Below, in pieces: positions 47,401-59,400 of a stretch of 64,000 nucleotides of DNA. The notes under the pieces were generated by a model that was not told the origin of the DNA, did no database searches, and worked only from the letters and a program-made list of their open reading frames with translations. The DNA lies in the NCBI GenBank assembly GCA_003439945.1, contig QVRM01002466.1:1108355-1172354 (forward strand), read 5' to 3'. The stretch's first letter is position 1; each line of letters starts with the position of its first letter. The position numbers were made by a program, and so were the translations under genes. This DNA is from Dermanyssus gallinae. Lineage: Eukaryota; Arthropoda; Arachnida; Mesostigmata; Dermanyssidae.

Positions 47401-50400
47401 GCCAGCCGGTTCTTAGAACCCGACGGCTCTAACGGCTCTTAGAACCCGATGGTTCTTAGAGCCAGCCGGTTCTTAGAGCCAGCCGGTTCTTAGAACCCGA
47501 CGGTTCTAAGAACCCGACGGCTCTTAGAACCCGATGGTTCTTTGAGCCAGCCTGTTCTTATAACCCGACGGTTCTTAAAGCCCGCCGGTTCTTAGAGCCA
47601 GCCGGTTCTTAGAGCCTGCCGGTTCTTAGAACCCGACGGTTTTTAGAGCCAGCCAGATCGTAGAATCCGACGGTTTTTACAACTCGCCGGTTCTTAGAGC
47701 CAGCCAGTTCTTAGAGCCAGCCAGTTCTTAGAGCCAGTCGGTTTTTAGAGCCAGCCGGTTCTTAGAGCCAGCCGGTTCTTAGAGCCAGCCGGTTCTTACA
47801 GCCAGCCGGTTCTTAGAGCCAGCCGGTTCTTAAAGCCAGCCGGTTCTTAGAGCCAGCCGGTTCTTAGAACCCGACGGTTTTTAGAGCCAGCCAGATCGTA
47901 GAATCCGACGGTTTTTAGAACTCGCCGGTTCTTAGAGCTAGCCAGTTCTTAGAGCCAGTCGGTTCTTAGAACCCGACGGCTCTTAGAGCCAGCCGGTTCT
48001 TAGAGCCAGCCGGTTCTCAGAACCCGCCGGTTTTTAGAGCCAGCCGTTTTTTAGAGCCTGCCTTTTTTCGAGCTAGCCGTTTTTCGAGCTGCCGTTTTTT
48101 AGAGCTAGCCGTTTTTTAGAGCCAGCCGTTTTTTAGAGCCAGCCGGTTCTTAGAGCCAGCCGGTTCTTAGAGCCAGCCGGTTCTTAGAGCCAGCCGGTTC
48201 TTAAAGCCAGCCGGTTCTTAGAGCCAGCCGGTTCTTAGAACCCGACGGTTTTTAGAACTCGCCGGTTCTTAAAGCCAGCCAGTTCTTAGAGCCAGCAGGT
48301 TCTTAGAACCAGTCGGTTTTTAGAACCCGCCGGTTTTTAGAACCAGTCGGTTTTTAGAACCCGCCGGTTTTTAGAACCCGCCGGTTTTTAGAGCTAGCCG
48401 GTTCTTAGAGCCAGCCGGTTTTTAGAACCCGCCGGTTTTTAGAACCAGTCGGTTTTTAGAACCCGCCGGTTTTTAGAACCCGATGGTTCTTAGAGCCAGC
48501 CTGTTCTTAAAGCCCGCCGGTTCTTAGAACCCGACGGTTCTTAGAGCCAGCCAGATCTTATGGCCAGCCGGTTCTTAGAGCCAGCCAGATCTTAGAACCA
48601 GCCAGATCTTAGAACCCGACGGCTTTTAGAACCCGCCGGTTTTTAGAGCCAGCCAGTTCTTAGAGCCAGCCTGTTCTTATAACCCGACGGTTCTTAAAGC
48701 CATCCGGTTCTTAGAGCCAGCCGGTTCTTAGAGCCAGCCGGTTCTTAGAGCCAGCCAGTTTTTAGAGCCAGCCGGTTCTTAGAGCCAGCCAGTTCTTAGA
48801 ACCCGCCGGTTCTTAAACCCGATGGTTCTTTGAGCCAGCCTGTTCCTATAACCCGACGGTTTTTAGAGCCCGCCGGTTCTTAGAGCCAGCCTGTTCTTTG
48901 AGCCAGCCTGTTCTTATAACCCGACGGTTCTTAGAGCCCGCCGGTTCTTAGAGCCCGCCGGTTCTTAGAGCCCGCCGGTTCTTAGAGCCAGCCTGTTCTT
49001 ATAACCCGACGGTTCCTAGAGCCCGCCGGTTCTTAGAGCCAGCCGTTTCTTAGAGCCAGCCGGTTCTTAGAGCCAGCCGGTTCTTAGAGCCAGCCGGTTT
49101 TTAGAACCCGACGGTTCTTAGAGCCAGCCAGATCTTAGAGCCAGCCAGATCTTAGAGCCAGCCGGTTCTTAGAGCCAGCCAGATCTTAGAACCAGCCAGA
49201 TCTTAGAACTCGACGGTTCTTAGAGCCAGCCGGTTCTTAGAGCCAGCCGGTTCTTAGAACCCGACGGTTCTTAGAGCCAGCCAGATCTTAGAGCCAGCCT
49301 GTTCTTATAACCCGACGGTTCTTAGAGCCCGCCGTTTCTTAGAGCCAGCCGGTTCTTAGAGCCAGCCGGTTCTTAGAGCCAGCCGGTTCTTAGAGCCAGC
49401 CGGTTCTTAGAGCCAGCCGGTTCTTAGAGCCAGCCAGTTCTTAGAACCCGCCGGTTTTTAGAGCCAGCCGGTTCTTAGAACCCGACGGCTCTAACGGCTC
49501 TTAGAACCCGATGGTTCTTAGAGCCAGCCGGTTCTTAGAGTCATCCGGTTCTTAGAACCCGACGGTTCTAAGAACCCGACGGCTCTTAGAACCCGATGGT
49601 TCTTTGAGCCAGCCTGTTCTTATAACCCCACGGTTCTTAAAGCCCGCCGGTTCTTAGAGCCAGCCGGTTCTTAGAGCCTGCCGGTTCTTAAAGCCTGCCG
49701 GTTCTTAGAACCCGACGGTTTTAGAGCCAGCCAGATCGTAGAATCCGACGGTTTTTAGAACTCGCCGGTTCTTAGAGCCAGCCAGTTCTTAGAGCCAGTC
49801 GGTTCTTAGAACCCGACGGTTTTTAGAGCCAGCCGGTTCTTAGAGCCAGCCGGTTCTTAGAACCCGCCGGTTTTTAGAGCCAGCCACTTCTTAAAACCCG
49901 ACGGCTCTAACGGCTCTTAGAACCCGATGGTTCTTAGAGCCAGCCGGTTCTTAAGGCCAGCCGGTTCTTTGAACCCGACGGTTCTAAGAACCCGACGGCT
50001 CTTAGAACCCGACGGTTCTTAGAGCCAGCCAGATCTTAGAGCCAGCCAGATCTTAGAGCCAGCCGGTTCTTAGAGCCAGCCAGATCTTAGAACCAGCCAG
50101 ATCTTAGAACTCGACGGTTTTTAGAGCCCGCCGGTTCTTAGAACCAGCCGTTTCTTAGAGCCAGCCGGTTCTTAGAGCCAGCCGGTTCTTAGAGCCAGCC
50201 GGTTCTTAGAGCCAGCCGGTTCTTAGAGCCAGCCGGTTCTTAGAACCCGACGGTTCTTAGAGCCAGCCAGATCTTAGAGCCAGCCGGTTCTTAGAGCCAG
50301 CCAGATCTTAGAGCCAGCCGGTTCTTAGAGCCAGCCGGTTCTTAGAGCCAGCCAGTTCTTAGAACCCGCCGGTTTTTAGAGCCAGCCGGTTCTTAGAACC

Positions 50401-53400
50401 CGACGGCTCTAACGGCTCTTAGAACCCGATGGTTCTTAGAGCCAGCCGGTTCTTAGAGTCATCCGGTTCTTAGAACCCGACGGTTCTAAGAACCCGACGG
50501 CTCTTAGAACCCGATGGTTCTTTGAGCCAGCCTGTTCTTATAACCCCACGGTTATTAAAGCCCGCCGGTTCTTAGAGCCAGCCGGTTCTTAGAGCCTGCC
50601 GGTTCTTAGAACCCGACGGTTTTTAGAGCCAGCCAGATCGTAGAATCCGACGGTTTTTAGAACTCGCCGGTTTTTAGAGCCAGCCAGTTCTTAGAGCCAG
50701 TCGGTTCTTAGAACCCGACGGTTTTTAGAGCCAGCCGGTTCTTAGAGCCAGCCGGTTCTTAGAGCCAGCCGGTTCTTAGAACCCGCCGGTTTTTAGAGCC
50801 AGCCGGTTTTTAGAGCTAGCCGGTTCTTAGAGCCAGCCGGTTCTTAGAAGCCGACGGTCCTTAGAACCCGACGGTCCTTAGAACCCGACGGTTCTTAGAA
50901 CCCGACGGTTCTTAGAGCCTGTCGGTTCTTAGAGCCAGTCGGTTCTTAGAACCCGACGGTTTTTAGAACCCCCCCGGTTCATAGAACCCGACGGTCCTTA
51001 GAGCCAGCCAGATTTTACAGCGAGTCGGTTCTTAGAACCCGACGTTTTTAGAACCCGCCGGTTCTTAGAGCCAGCCGGCTCTTAGAGCCAGCCGATTTTT
51101 AGAACCCGCCGGTTTTTAGAACCCGCCGGTTTTTAGAGCCAGCCGTTTTTAGAGCCAGCCGTTTTTTAGAGCTAGCCGTTTTTTATAGCCAGCCGTTTTT
51201 TAGAGCTAGCCGTTTTTTAGAGCCAGCCGTTTTTAAGAGCCAGCCGGTTCTTAGAGCCAGCCGGTTCTTAAAACGCGACGGTCCTTAGAACCCGACGGTT
51301 CTTAGAACCCGACGGTTCTTAAAACCCGACGGTTCTTAGAGCCAGCGGGTTCTTAGAGCCAGCCGGTTCTTAGAACCAGTCGGTTTTTAGAACCCGCCGG
51401 TTTTTAGAACCCGCCGGTTTTTTGAGCCAGCCGGTTCTTAGAGCCGTCAGGTTCTTAGAACCAGTCGGTTTTTAGAACCCGCCGGTTTTTAGAACCCAAT
51501 GGTTCTTAGAGCCAGCCGGTTCTTAGAACCAGACGGTTCTAAGAACCTGACGGCTCTTAGAACCCGATGGTTCTTTGAGCCAGCCTGTTCTTATAACCAG
51601 ACGGTTCTTAAAGCCAGCCGGTTCTTAAAGCCAGCCGGTTCTTAGAGCCAGCCGGTTCTTAGAGCCAGCCGGTTCTTAGAGCCAGCCGGTTCTTAGAGCC
51701 AGCCGGTTCTTAGAGCCAGCCGGTTCTTAGAGCCAGCCGGTTTTTAGAGCCAGCCGGTTCTTAGAACCCGACGGTTTTTAGAGCCAGCCGGTTCTTAGAA
51801 CCCGACGGTTTTTAGAGCCAGCCAGATCGTAGAATCCTACGGTTTTTAGAACTCGCCGGTTCTTAGAGCCAGCCATTTCTTAGAGCCAGTCGGTTCTTAG
51901 AACCCGACGGCTCTTAGAGCCAGCCGGTTCTTAGAGCCAGCCGGTTCTTAGAGCCAGCCGGTTCTTAGAGCCAGCCAGATCTTAGAACCAGCCAGATCTT
52001 AGAACCCGACGGCTTTTAGAACCCGCCGGTTTTTAGAGCCAGCCAATTCTTAGAGCCAGCCAGTTCTCAGAGCCAGCCAGATCTTAGAGCCAGCCAGTTC
52101 TTAGAGCCAGCCAGTTCTTAGAGCCAGCCAGTTCTTAGAACCCGCCAGTTCTTAGAACCCGACGGCTCTAACGGCTCTTAGAACCCGATGGTTCTTAGAG
52201 CCAGCCGGTTCTTAGAGCCAGCCGGTTCTTAGAACCCGACGGTACTAAGAACCCGACGGCTCTTAGAACCCGATGGTTCTTTGAGCCAGCCTGTTCTTAT
52301 AACCCGACGGTTCTTAAAGCCCGCCGGTTCTTAGAGCCAGCCGGTTCTTAGAGCCGGCCGGTTCTTAGAACCCGACGGTTTTTAGAGCCAACCAGATCGT
52401 AGAATCCGACGGTTTTTAGAACTCGCCGGTTCTTAGAGCCAGCCAGTTCTTAGAGCCAGTCTGTTTTTAGAGCCAGCCGGTTCTTAAAGCCAGCCGGTTC
52501 TTAGAGCCAGCCGGTTCTTAGAGCCAGCCGGTTCTCAAAGCCAGCCGGTTCTTAGAGCCAGCCAGATCTTAGAACCAGCCAGATCTTAGAACCCGACGGC
52601 TTTTAGAACCCGCCGGTTTTTAGAGCCAGCCAGTTCTTAGAGCCAGCCAGTTCTTAGAACCCGCCGGCTCTTAAAACCCGACGGTTCTTAGAGCCAGCCG
52701 GTTCTTAGAGCCAGCTGGTTCTTAGAACCAGTCGGTTCTTAGAACCCGCCGATTTTTAGAGCCAGCCAGATCTTATGGCCAGCCGGTTCTTAGAGCCAGC
52801 CAGATCTTAGAACCAGCCAGATCTTAGAACCCGACGGCTTTTAGAACCCGCCGGTTTTTAGAGCCAGCCAGTTCTTAGAGCCAGCCTGTTCTTATAACCC
52901 GACGGTTCTTAAAGCCATCCGGTTCTTAGAGCCAGCCGGTTCTTAGAGCCAGCCGGTTCTTAGAGCCAGCCAGTTTTTAGAGCCAGCCGGTTCTTAGAGC
53001 CAGCCAGTTCTTAGAACCCGCCGGTTCTTAAACCCGATGGTTCTTTGAGCCAGCCTGTTCCTATAACCCGACGGTTTTTAGAGCCCGCCGGTTCTTAGAG
53101 CCAGCCTGTTCTTTGAGCCAGCCTGTTCTTATAACCCGACGGTTCTTAGAGCCCGCCGGTTCTTAGAGCCCGCCGGTTCTTAGAGCCCGCCGGTTCTTAG
53201 AGCCAGCCTGTTCTTATAACCCGACGGTTCCTAGAGCCCGCCGGTTCTTAGAGCCAGCCGTTTCTTAGAGCCAGCCGGTTCTTAGAGCCAGCCGGTTCTT
53301 AGAGCCAGCCGTTTTTTAGAACCCGACGGTTCTTAGAGCCAGCCAGATCTTAGAGCCAGCCAGATCTTAGAGCCAGCCGGTTCTTAGAGCCAGCCAGATC

Positions 53401-56400
53401 TTAGAACCAGCCAGATCTTAGAACTCGACGGTTCTTAGAGCCAGCCGGTTCTTAGAGCCAGCCGGTTCTTAGAACCCGACGGTTCTTAGAGCCAGCCAGA
53501 TCTTAGAGCCAGCCTGTTCTTATAACCCGACGGTTCTTAGAGCCCGCCGTTTCTTAGAGCCAGCCGGTTCTTAGAGCCAGCCGGTTCTTAGAGCCAGCCG
53601 GTTCTTAGAGCCAGCCGGTTCTTAGAGCCAGCCAGTTCTTAGAACCCGCCGGTTTTTAGAGCCAGCCGGTTCTTAGAACCCGACGGCTCTAACGGCTCTT
53701 AGAACCCGATGGTTCTTAGAGCCAGCCGGTTCTTAGAGTCATCCGGTTCTTAGAACCCGACGGTTCTAAGAACCCGACGGCTCTTAGAACCCGATGGTTC
53801 TTTGAGCCAGCCTGTTCTTATAACCCCACGGTTCTTAAAGCCCGCCGGTTCTTAGAGCCAGCCGGTTCTTAGAGCCTGCCGGTTCTTAGAGCCTGCCGGT
53901 TCTTAGAACCCGACGGTTTTTAGAGCCAGCCAGATCGTAGAATCCGACGGTTTTTAGAACTCGCCGGTTCTTAGAGCCAGCCAGTTCTTAGAGCCAGTCG
54001 GTTCTTAGAACCCGACGGTTTTTAGAGCCAGCCGGTTCTTAGAGCCAGCCGGTTCTTAGAACCCGCCGGTTTTTAGAGCCAGCCACTTCTTAAAACCCGA
54101 CGGCTCTAACGGCTCTTAGAACCCGATGGTTCTTAGAGCCAGCCGGTTCTTAAGGCCAGCCGGTTCTTTGAACCCGACGGTTCTAAGAACCCGACGGCTC
54201 TTAGAACCCGACGGTTCTTAGAGCCAGCCAGATCTTAGAGCCAGCCAGATCTTAGAGCCAGCCGGTTCTTAGAGCCAGCCAGATCTTAGAACCAGCCAGA
54301 TCTTAGAACTCGACGGTTTTTAGAGCCCGCCGGTTCTTAGAACCAGCCGTTTCTTAGAGCCAGCCGGTTCTTAGAGCCAGCCGGTTCTTAGAGCCAGCCG
54401 GTTCTTAGAGCCAGCCGGTTCTTAGAACCCGACGGTTCTTAGAGCCAGCCAGATCTTAGAGCCAGCCGGTTCTTAGAGCCAGCCAGATCTTAGAGCCAGC
54501 CGGTTCTTAGAGCCAGCCGGTTCTTAGAGCCAGCCAGTTCTTAGAACCCGCCGGTTTTTAGAGCCAGCCGGTTCTTAGAACCCGACGGCTCTAACGGCTC
54601 TTAGAACCCGATGGTTCTTAGAGCCAGCCGGTTCTTAGAGTCATCCGGTTCTTAGAACCCGACGGTTCTAAGAACCCGACGGCTCTTAGAACCCGATGGT
54701 TCTTTGAGCCAGCCTGTTCTTATAACCCCACGGTTATTAAAGCCCGCCGGTTCTTAGAGCCAGCCGGTTCTTAGAGCCTGCCGGTTCTTAGAACCCGACG
54801 GTTTTTAGAGCCAGCCAGATCGTAGAATCCGACGGTTTTTAGAACTCGCCGGTTCTTAGAGCCAGCCAGTTCTTAGAGCCAGTCGGTTCTTAGAACCCGA
54901 CGGTTTTTAGAGCCAGCCGGTTCTTAGAGCCAGCCGGTTCTTAGAGCCAGCCGGTTCTTAGAACCCGCCGGTTTTTAGAGCCAGCCAGTTCTTAAAACCC
55001 GACGGCTCTAACGGCTCTTAGAACCCGATGGTTCTTAGAGCCAGCCGGTTCTTAAGGCCAGCCGGTTCTTTGAACCCGACGGTTCTAAGAAGCCGACGGC
55101 TCTTAGAACCCGATGGTTCTTTGAGCCAGCCTGTTCTTATAACCCGACGGTTCTTAAAGCCCGCCGGTTCTTAGAGCCAGCCGGTTCTTAGAGCCTGCCG
55201 GTTCTTAGAACCCGACGGTTTTTAGAGCCAGCCAGATCGTAGAATCCGACGGTTTTTAGAACTCGCCGGATCTTAGAGCCAGCCAGTTCTTAGAGCCAGC
55301 CAGTTCTTAGAGCCAGCCGGTTCTTAGAGCCAGCCGGTTCTTAGAGCCAGCCGGTTCTTAGAACCCGACGGCTCTCAGAGCCCGACGGCTCTTAGAACCC
55401 GACGCTTCTTAGAGCCAGCCGGTTCTTAGAGCCTGCCGGTTCTTAGAACCTGACGGTTTTTAGAGCCAGCCAGATCGTAGAATCCGACGGTTTTTAGAAC
55501 TCGCCGGATCTTAGAGCCAGCCAGTTCTTAGAGCCAGCCAGTTCTTAGAGCCAGCCAGTTCTTAGAGCCAGCCAGTTCTTAGAGCCAGCCGGTTCTTAGA
55601 GCCAGTCGGTTCTTAGAGCCAGCCGGTTCTTAGAGCCAGCCGGTTCTTAGAGCCAGCCGGTTCTTAGAGCCAGCCGGTTCTTAGAACCCGACGGCTCTTA
55701 GAACCCGACGGCTCTTAGAGCCAGCCAGTTCTTAGAGCCAATCGGTTCTTAGAGCCAGTCGGTTCTTAGAGCCAGTCGGTTCTTAGAGCCAGCCGGTTCT
55801 TAGAGCCAGCCGGTTCTTAGAGCCAGCCGGTTCTTAGAGCCAGCCGGTTCTTAGAGCCAGCCGGTTCTTAGAACCCGACGGCTCTTAGAACCCGACGGCT
55901 CTTAGAGCCAGCCAGTTCTTAGAGCCAATCGGTTCTTAGAGCCAGTCGGTTCTTAGAGCCAGTCGGTTCTTAGAGCCAGTCGGTTCTTAGAGCCAGTCAG
56001 TTCTTAGAGCCAGCCGGTTCTTAGAGCCAGCCGGTTCTTAGAACCAGCCAGTTTTTAGAGCCAGCCGGTTCTTAGAGCCAGCCAGTTCTTAGAACCCGCC
56101 GGTTCTTAAACCCGATGGTTCTTTGAGCCAGCCTGTTCCTATAACCCGACGGTTTTTAGAGCCCGCCGGTTCTTAGAGCCAGCCTGTTCTTTGAGCCAGC
56201 CTGTTCTTATAACCCGACGGTTCTTAGAGCCCGCCGGTTCTTAGAGCCCGCCGGTTCTTAGAGCCCGCCGGTTCTTAGAGCCAGCCTGTTCTTATAACCC
56301 GACGGTTCCTAGAGCCCGCCGGTTCTTAGAGCCAGCCGTTTCTTAGAGCCAGCCGGTTCTTAGAGCCAGCCGGTTCTTAGAGCCAGCCGGTTTTTAGAAC

Positions 56401-59400
56401 CCGACGGTTCTTAGAGCCAGCCAGATCTTAGAGCCAGCCAGATCTTAGAGCCAGCCGGTTCTTAGAGCCAGCCAGATCTTAGAACCAGCCAGATCTTAGA
56501 ACTCGACGGTTCTTAGAGCCAGCCGGTTCTTAGAGCCAGCCGGTTCTTAGAACCCGACGGTTCTTAGAGCCAGCCAGATCTTAGAGCCAGCCTGTTCTTA
56601 TAACCCGACGGTTCTTAGAGCCCGCCGTTTCTTAGAGCCAGCCGGTTCTTAGAGCCAGCCGGTTCTTAGAGCCAGCCGGTTCTTAGAGCCAGCCGGTTCT
56701 TAGAGCCAGCCGGTTCTTAGAGCCAGCCAGTTCTTAGAACCCGCCGGTTTTTAGAGCCAGCCGGTTCTTAGAACCCGACGGCTCTAACGGCTCTTAGAAC
56801 CCGATGGTTCTTAGAGCCAGCCGGTTCTTAGAGTCATCCGGTTCTTAGAACCCGACGGTTCTAAGAACCCGACGGCTCTTAGAACCCGATGGTTCTTTGA
56901 GCCAGCCTGTTCTTATAACCCCACGGTTCTTAAAGCCCGCCGGTTCTTAGAGCCAGCCGGTTCTTAGAGCCTGCCGGTTCTTAGAGCCTGCCGGTTCTTA
57001 GAACCCGACGGTTTTTAGAGCCAGCCAGATCGTAGAATCCGACGGTTTTTAGAACTCGCCGGTTCTTAGAGCCAGCCAGTTCTTAGAGCCAGTCGGTTCT
57101 TAGAACCCGACGGTTTTTAGAGCCAGCCGGTTCTTAGAGCCAGCCGGTTCTTAGAACCCGCCGGTTTTTAGAGCCAGCCACTTCTTAAAACCCGACGGCT
57201 CTAACGGCTCTTAGAACCCGATGGTTCTTAGAGCCAGCCGGTTCTTAAGGCCAGCCGGTTCTTTGAACCCGACGGTTCTAAGAACCCGACGGCTCTTAGA
57301 ACCCGACGGTTCTTAGAGCCAGCCAGATCTTAGAGCCAGCCAGATCTTAGAGCCAGCCGGTTCTTAGAGCCAGCCAGATCTTAGAACCAGCCAGATCTTA
57401 GAACTCGACGGTTTTTAGAGCCCGCCGGTTCTTAGAACCAGCCGTTTCTTAGAGCCAGCCGGTTCTTAGAGCCAGCCGGTTCTTAGAGCCAGCCGGTTCT
57501 TAGAGCCAGCCGGTTCTTAGAACCCGACGGTTCTTAGAGCCAGCCAGATCTTAGAGCCAGCCGGTTCTTAGAGCCAGCCAGATCTTAGAGCCAGCCGGTT
57601 CTTAGAGCCAGCCGGTTCTTAGAGCCAGCCAGTTCTTAGAACCCGCCGGTTTTTAGAGCCAGCCGGTTCTTAGAACCCGACGGCTCTAACGGCTCTTAGA
57701 ACCCGATGGTTCTTAGAGCCAGCCGGTTCTTAGAGTCATCCGGTTCTTAGAACCCGACGGTTCTAAGAACCCGACGGCTCTTAGAACCCGATGGTTCTTT
57801 GAGCCAGCCTGTTCTTATAACCCCACGGTTATTAAAGCCCGCCGGTTCTTAGAGCCAGCCGGTTCTTAGAGCCTGCCGGTTCTTAGAACCCGACGGTTTT
57901 TAGAGCCAGCCAGATCGTAGAATCCGACGGTTTTTAGAACTCGCCGGTTCTTAGAGCCAGCCAGTTCTTAGAGCCAGTCGGTTCTTAGAACCCGACGGTT
58001 TTTAGAGCCAGCCGGTTCTTAGAGCCAGCCGGTTCTTAGAGCCAGCCGGTTCTTAGAACCCGCCGGTTTTTAGAGCCAGCCGGTTTTTAGAGCTAGCCGG
58101 TTCTTAGAGCCAGCCGGTTCTTAGAAGCCGACGGTCCTTAGAACCCGACGGTCCTTAGAACCCGACGGTTCTTAGAACCCGACGGTTCTTAGAGCCTGTC
58201 GGTTCTTAGAGCCAGTCGGTTCTTAGAACCCGACGGTTTTTAGAACCCCCCCGGTTCATAGAACCCGACGGTCCTTAGAGCCAGCCAGATTTTACAGCGA
58301 GTCGGTTCTTAGAACCCGACGTTTTTAGAACCCGCCGGTTCTTAGAGCCAGCCGGCTCTTAGAGCCAGCCGATTTTTAGAACCCGCCGGTTTTTAGAACC
58401 CGCCGGTTTTTAGAGCCAGCCGTTTTTAGAGCCAGCCGTTTTTTAGAGCTAGCCGTTTTTTTATAGCCAGCCGTTTTTTAGAGCTAGCCGTTTTTTAGAG
58501 CCAGCCGTTTTTAAGAGCCAGCCGGTTCTTAGAGCCAGCCGGTTCTTAAAACGCGACGGTCCTTAGAACCCGACGGTTCTTAGAACCCGACGGTTCTTAA
58601 AACCCGACGGTTCTTAGAGCCAGCGGGTTCTTAGAGCCAGCGGGTTCTTAGAGCCAGCCGGTTCTTAGAACCAGTCGGTTTTTAGAACCCGCCGGTTTTT
58701 AGAACCCGCCGGTTTTTAGAACCCGCCGGTTTTTTGAGCCAGCCGGTTCTTAGAGCCGTCAGGTTCTTAGAACCAGTCGGTTTTTAGAACCCGCCGGTTT
58801 TTAGAACCCAATGGTTCTTAGAGCCAGCCGGTTCTTAGAACCCGACGGTTCTAAGAACCTGACGGCTCTTAGAACCCGATGGTTCTTTGAGCCAGCCTGT
58901 TCTTATAACCAGACGGTTCTTAAAGCCAGCCGGTTCTTAAAGCCAGCCGGTTCTTAGAGCCAGCCGGTTCTTAGAGCCAGCCGGTTCTTAGAGCCAGCCG
59001 GTTCTTAGAGCCAGCCGGTTCTTAGAGCCAGCCGGTTTTTAGAGCCAGCCGGTTCTTAGAACCCGACGGTTTTTAGAGCCAGCCGGTTCTTAGAACCCGA
59101 CGGTTTTTAGAGCCAGCCAGATCGTAGAATCCTACGGTTTTTAGAACTCGCCGGTTCTTAGAGCCAGCCATTTCTTAGAGCCAGTCGGTTCTTAGAACCC
59201 GACGGCTCTTAGAGCCAGCCGGTTCTTAGAGCCAGCCGGTTCTTAGAGCCAGCCGGTTCTTAGAGCCAGCCAGATCTTAGAACCAGCCAGATCTTAGAAC
59301 CCGACGGCTTTTAGAACCCGCCGGTTTTTAGAGCCAGCCAATTCTTAGAGCCAGCCAGTTCTCAGAGCCAGCCAGATCTTAGAGCCAGCCAGTTCTTAGA

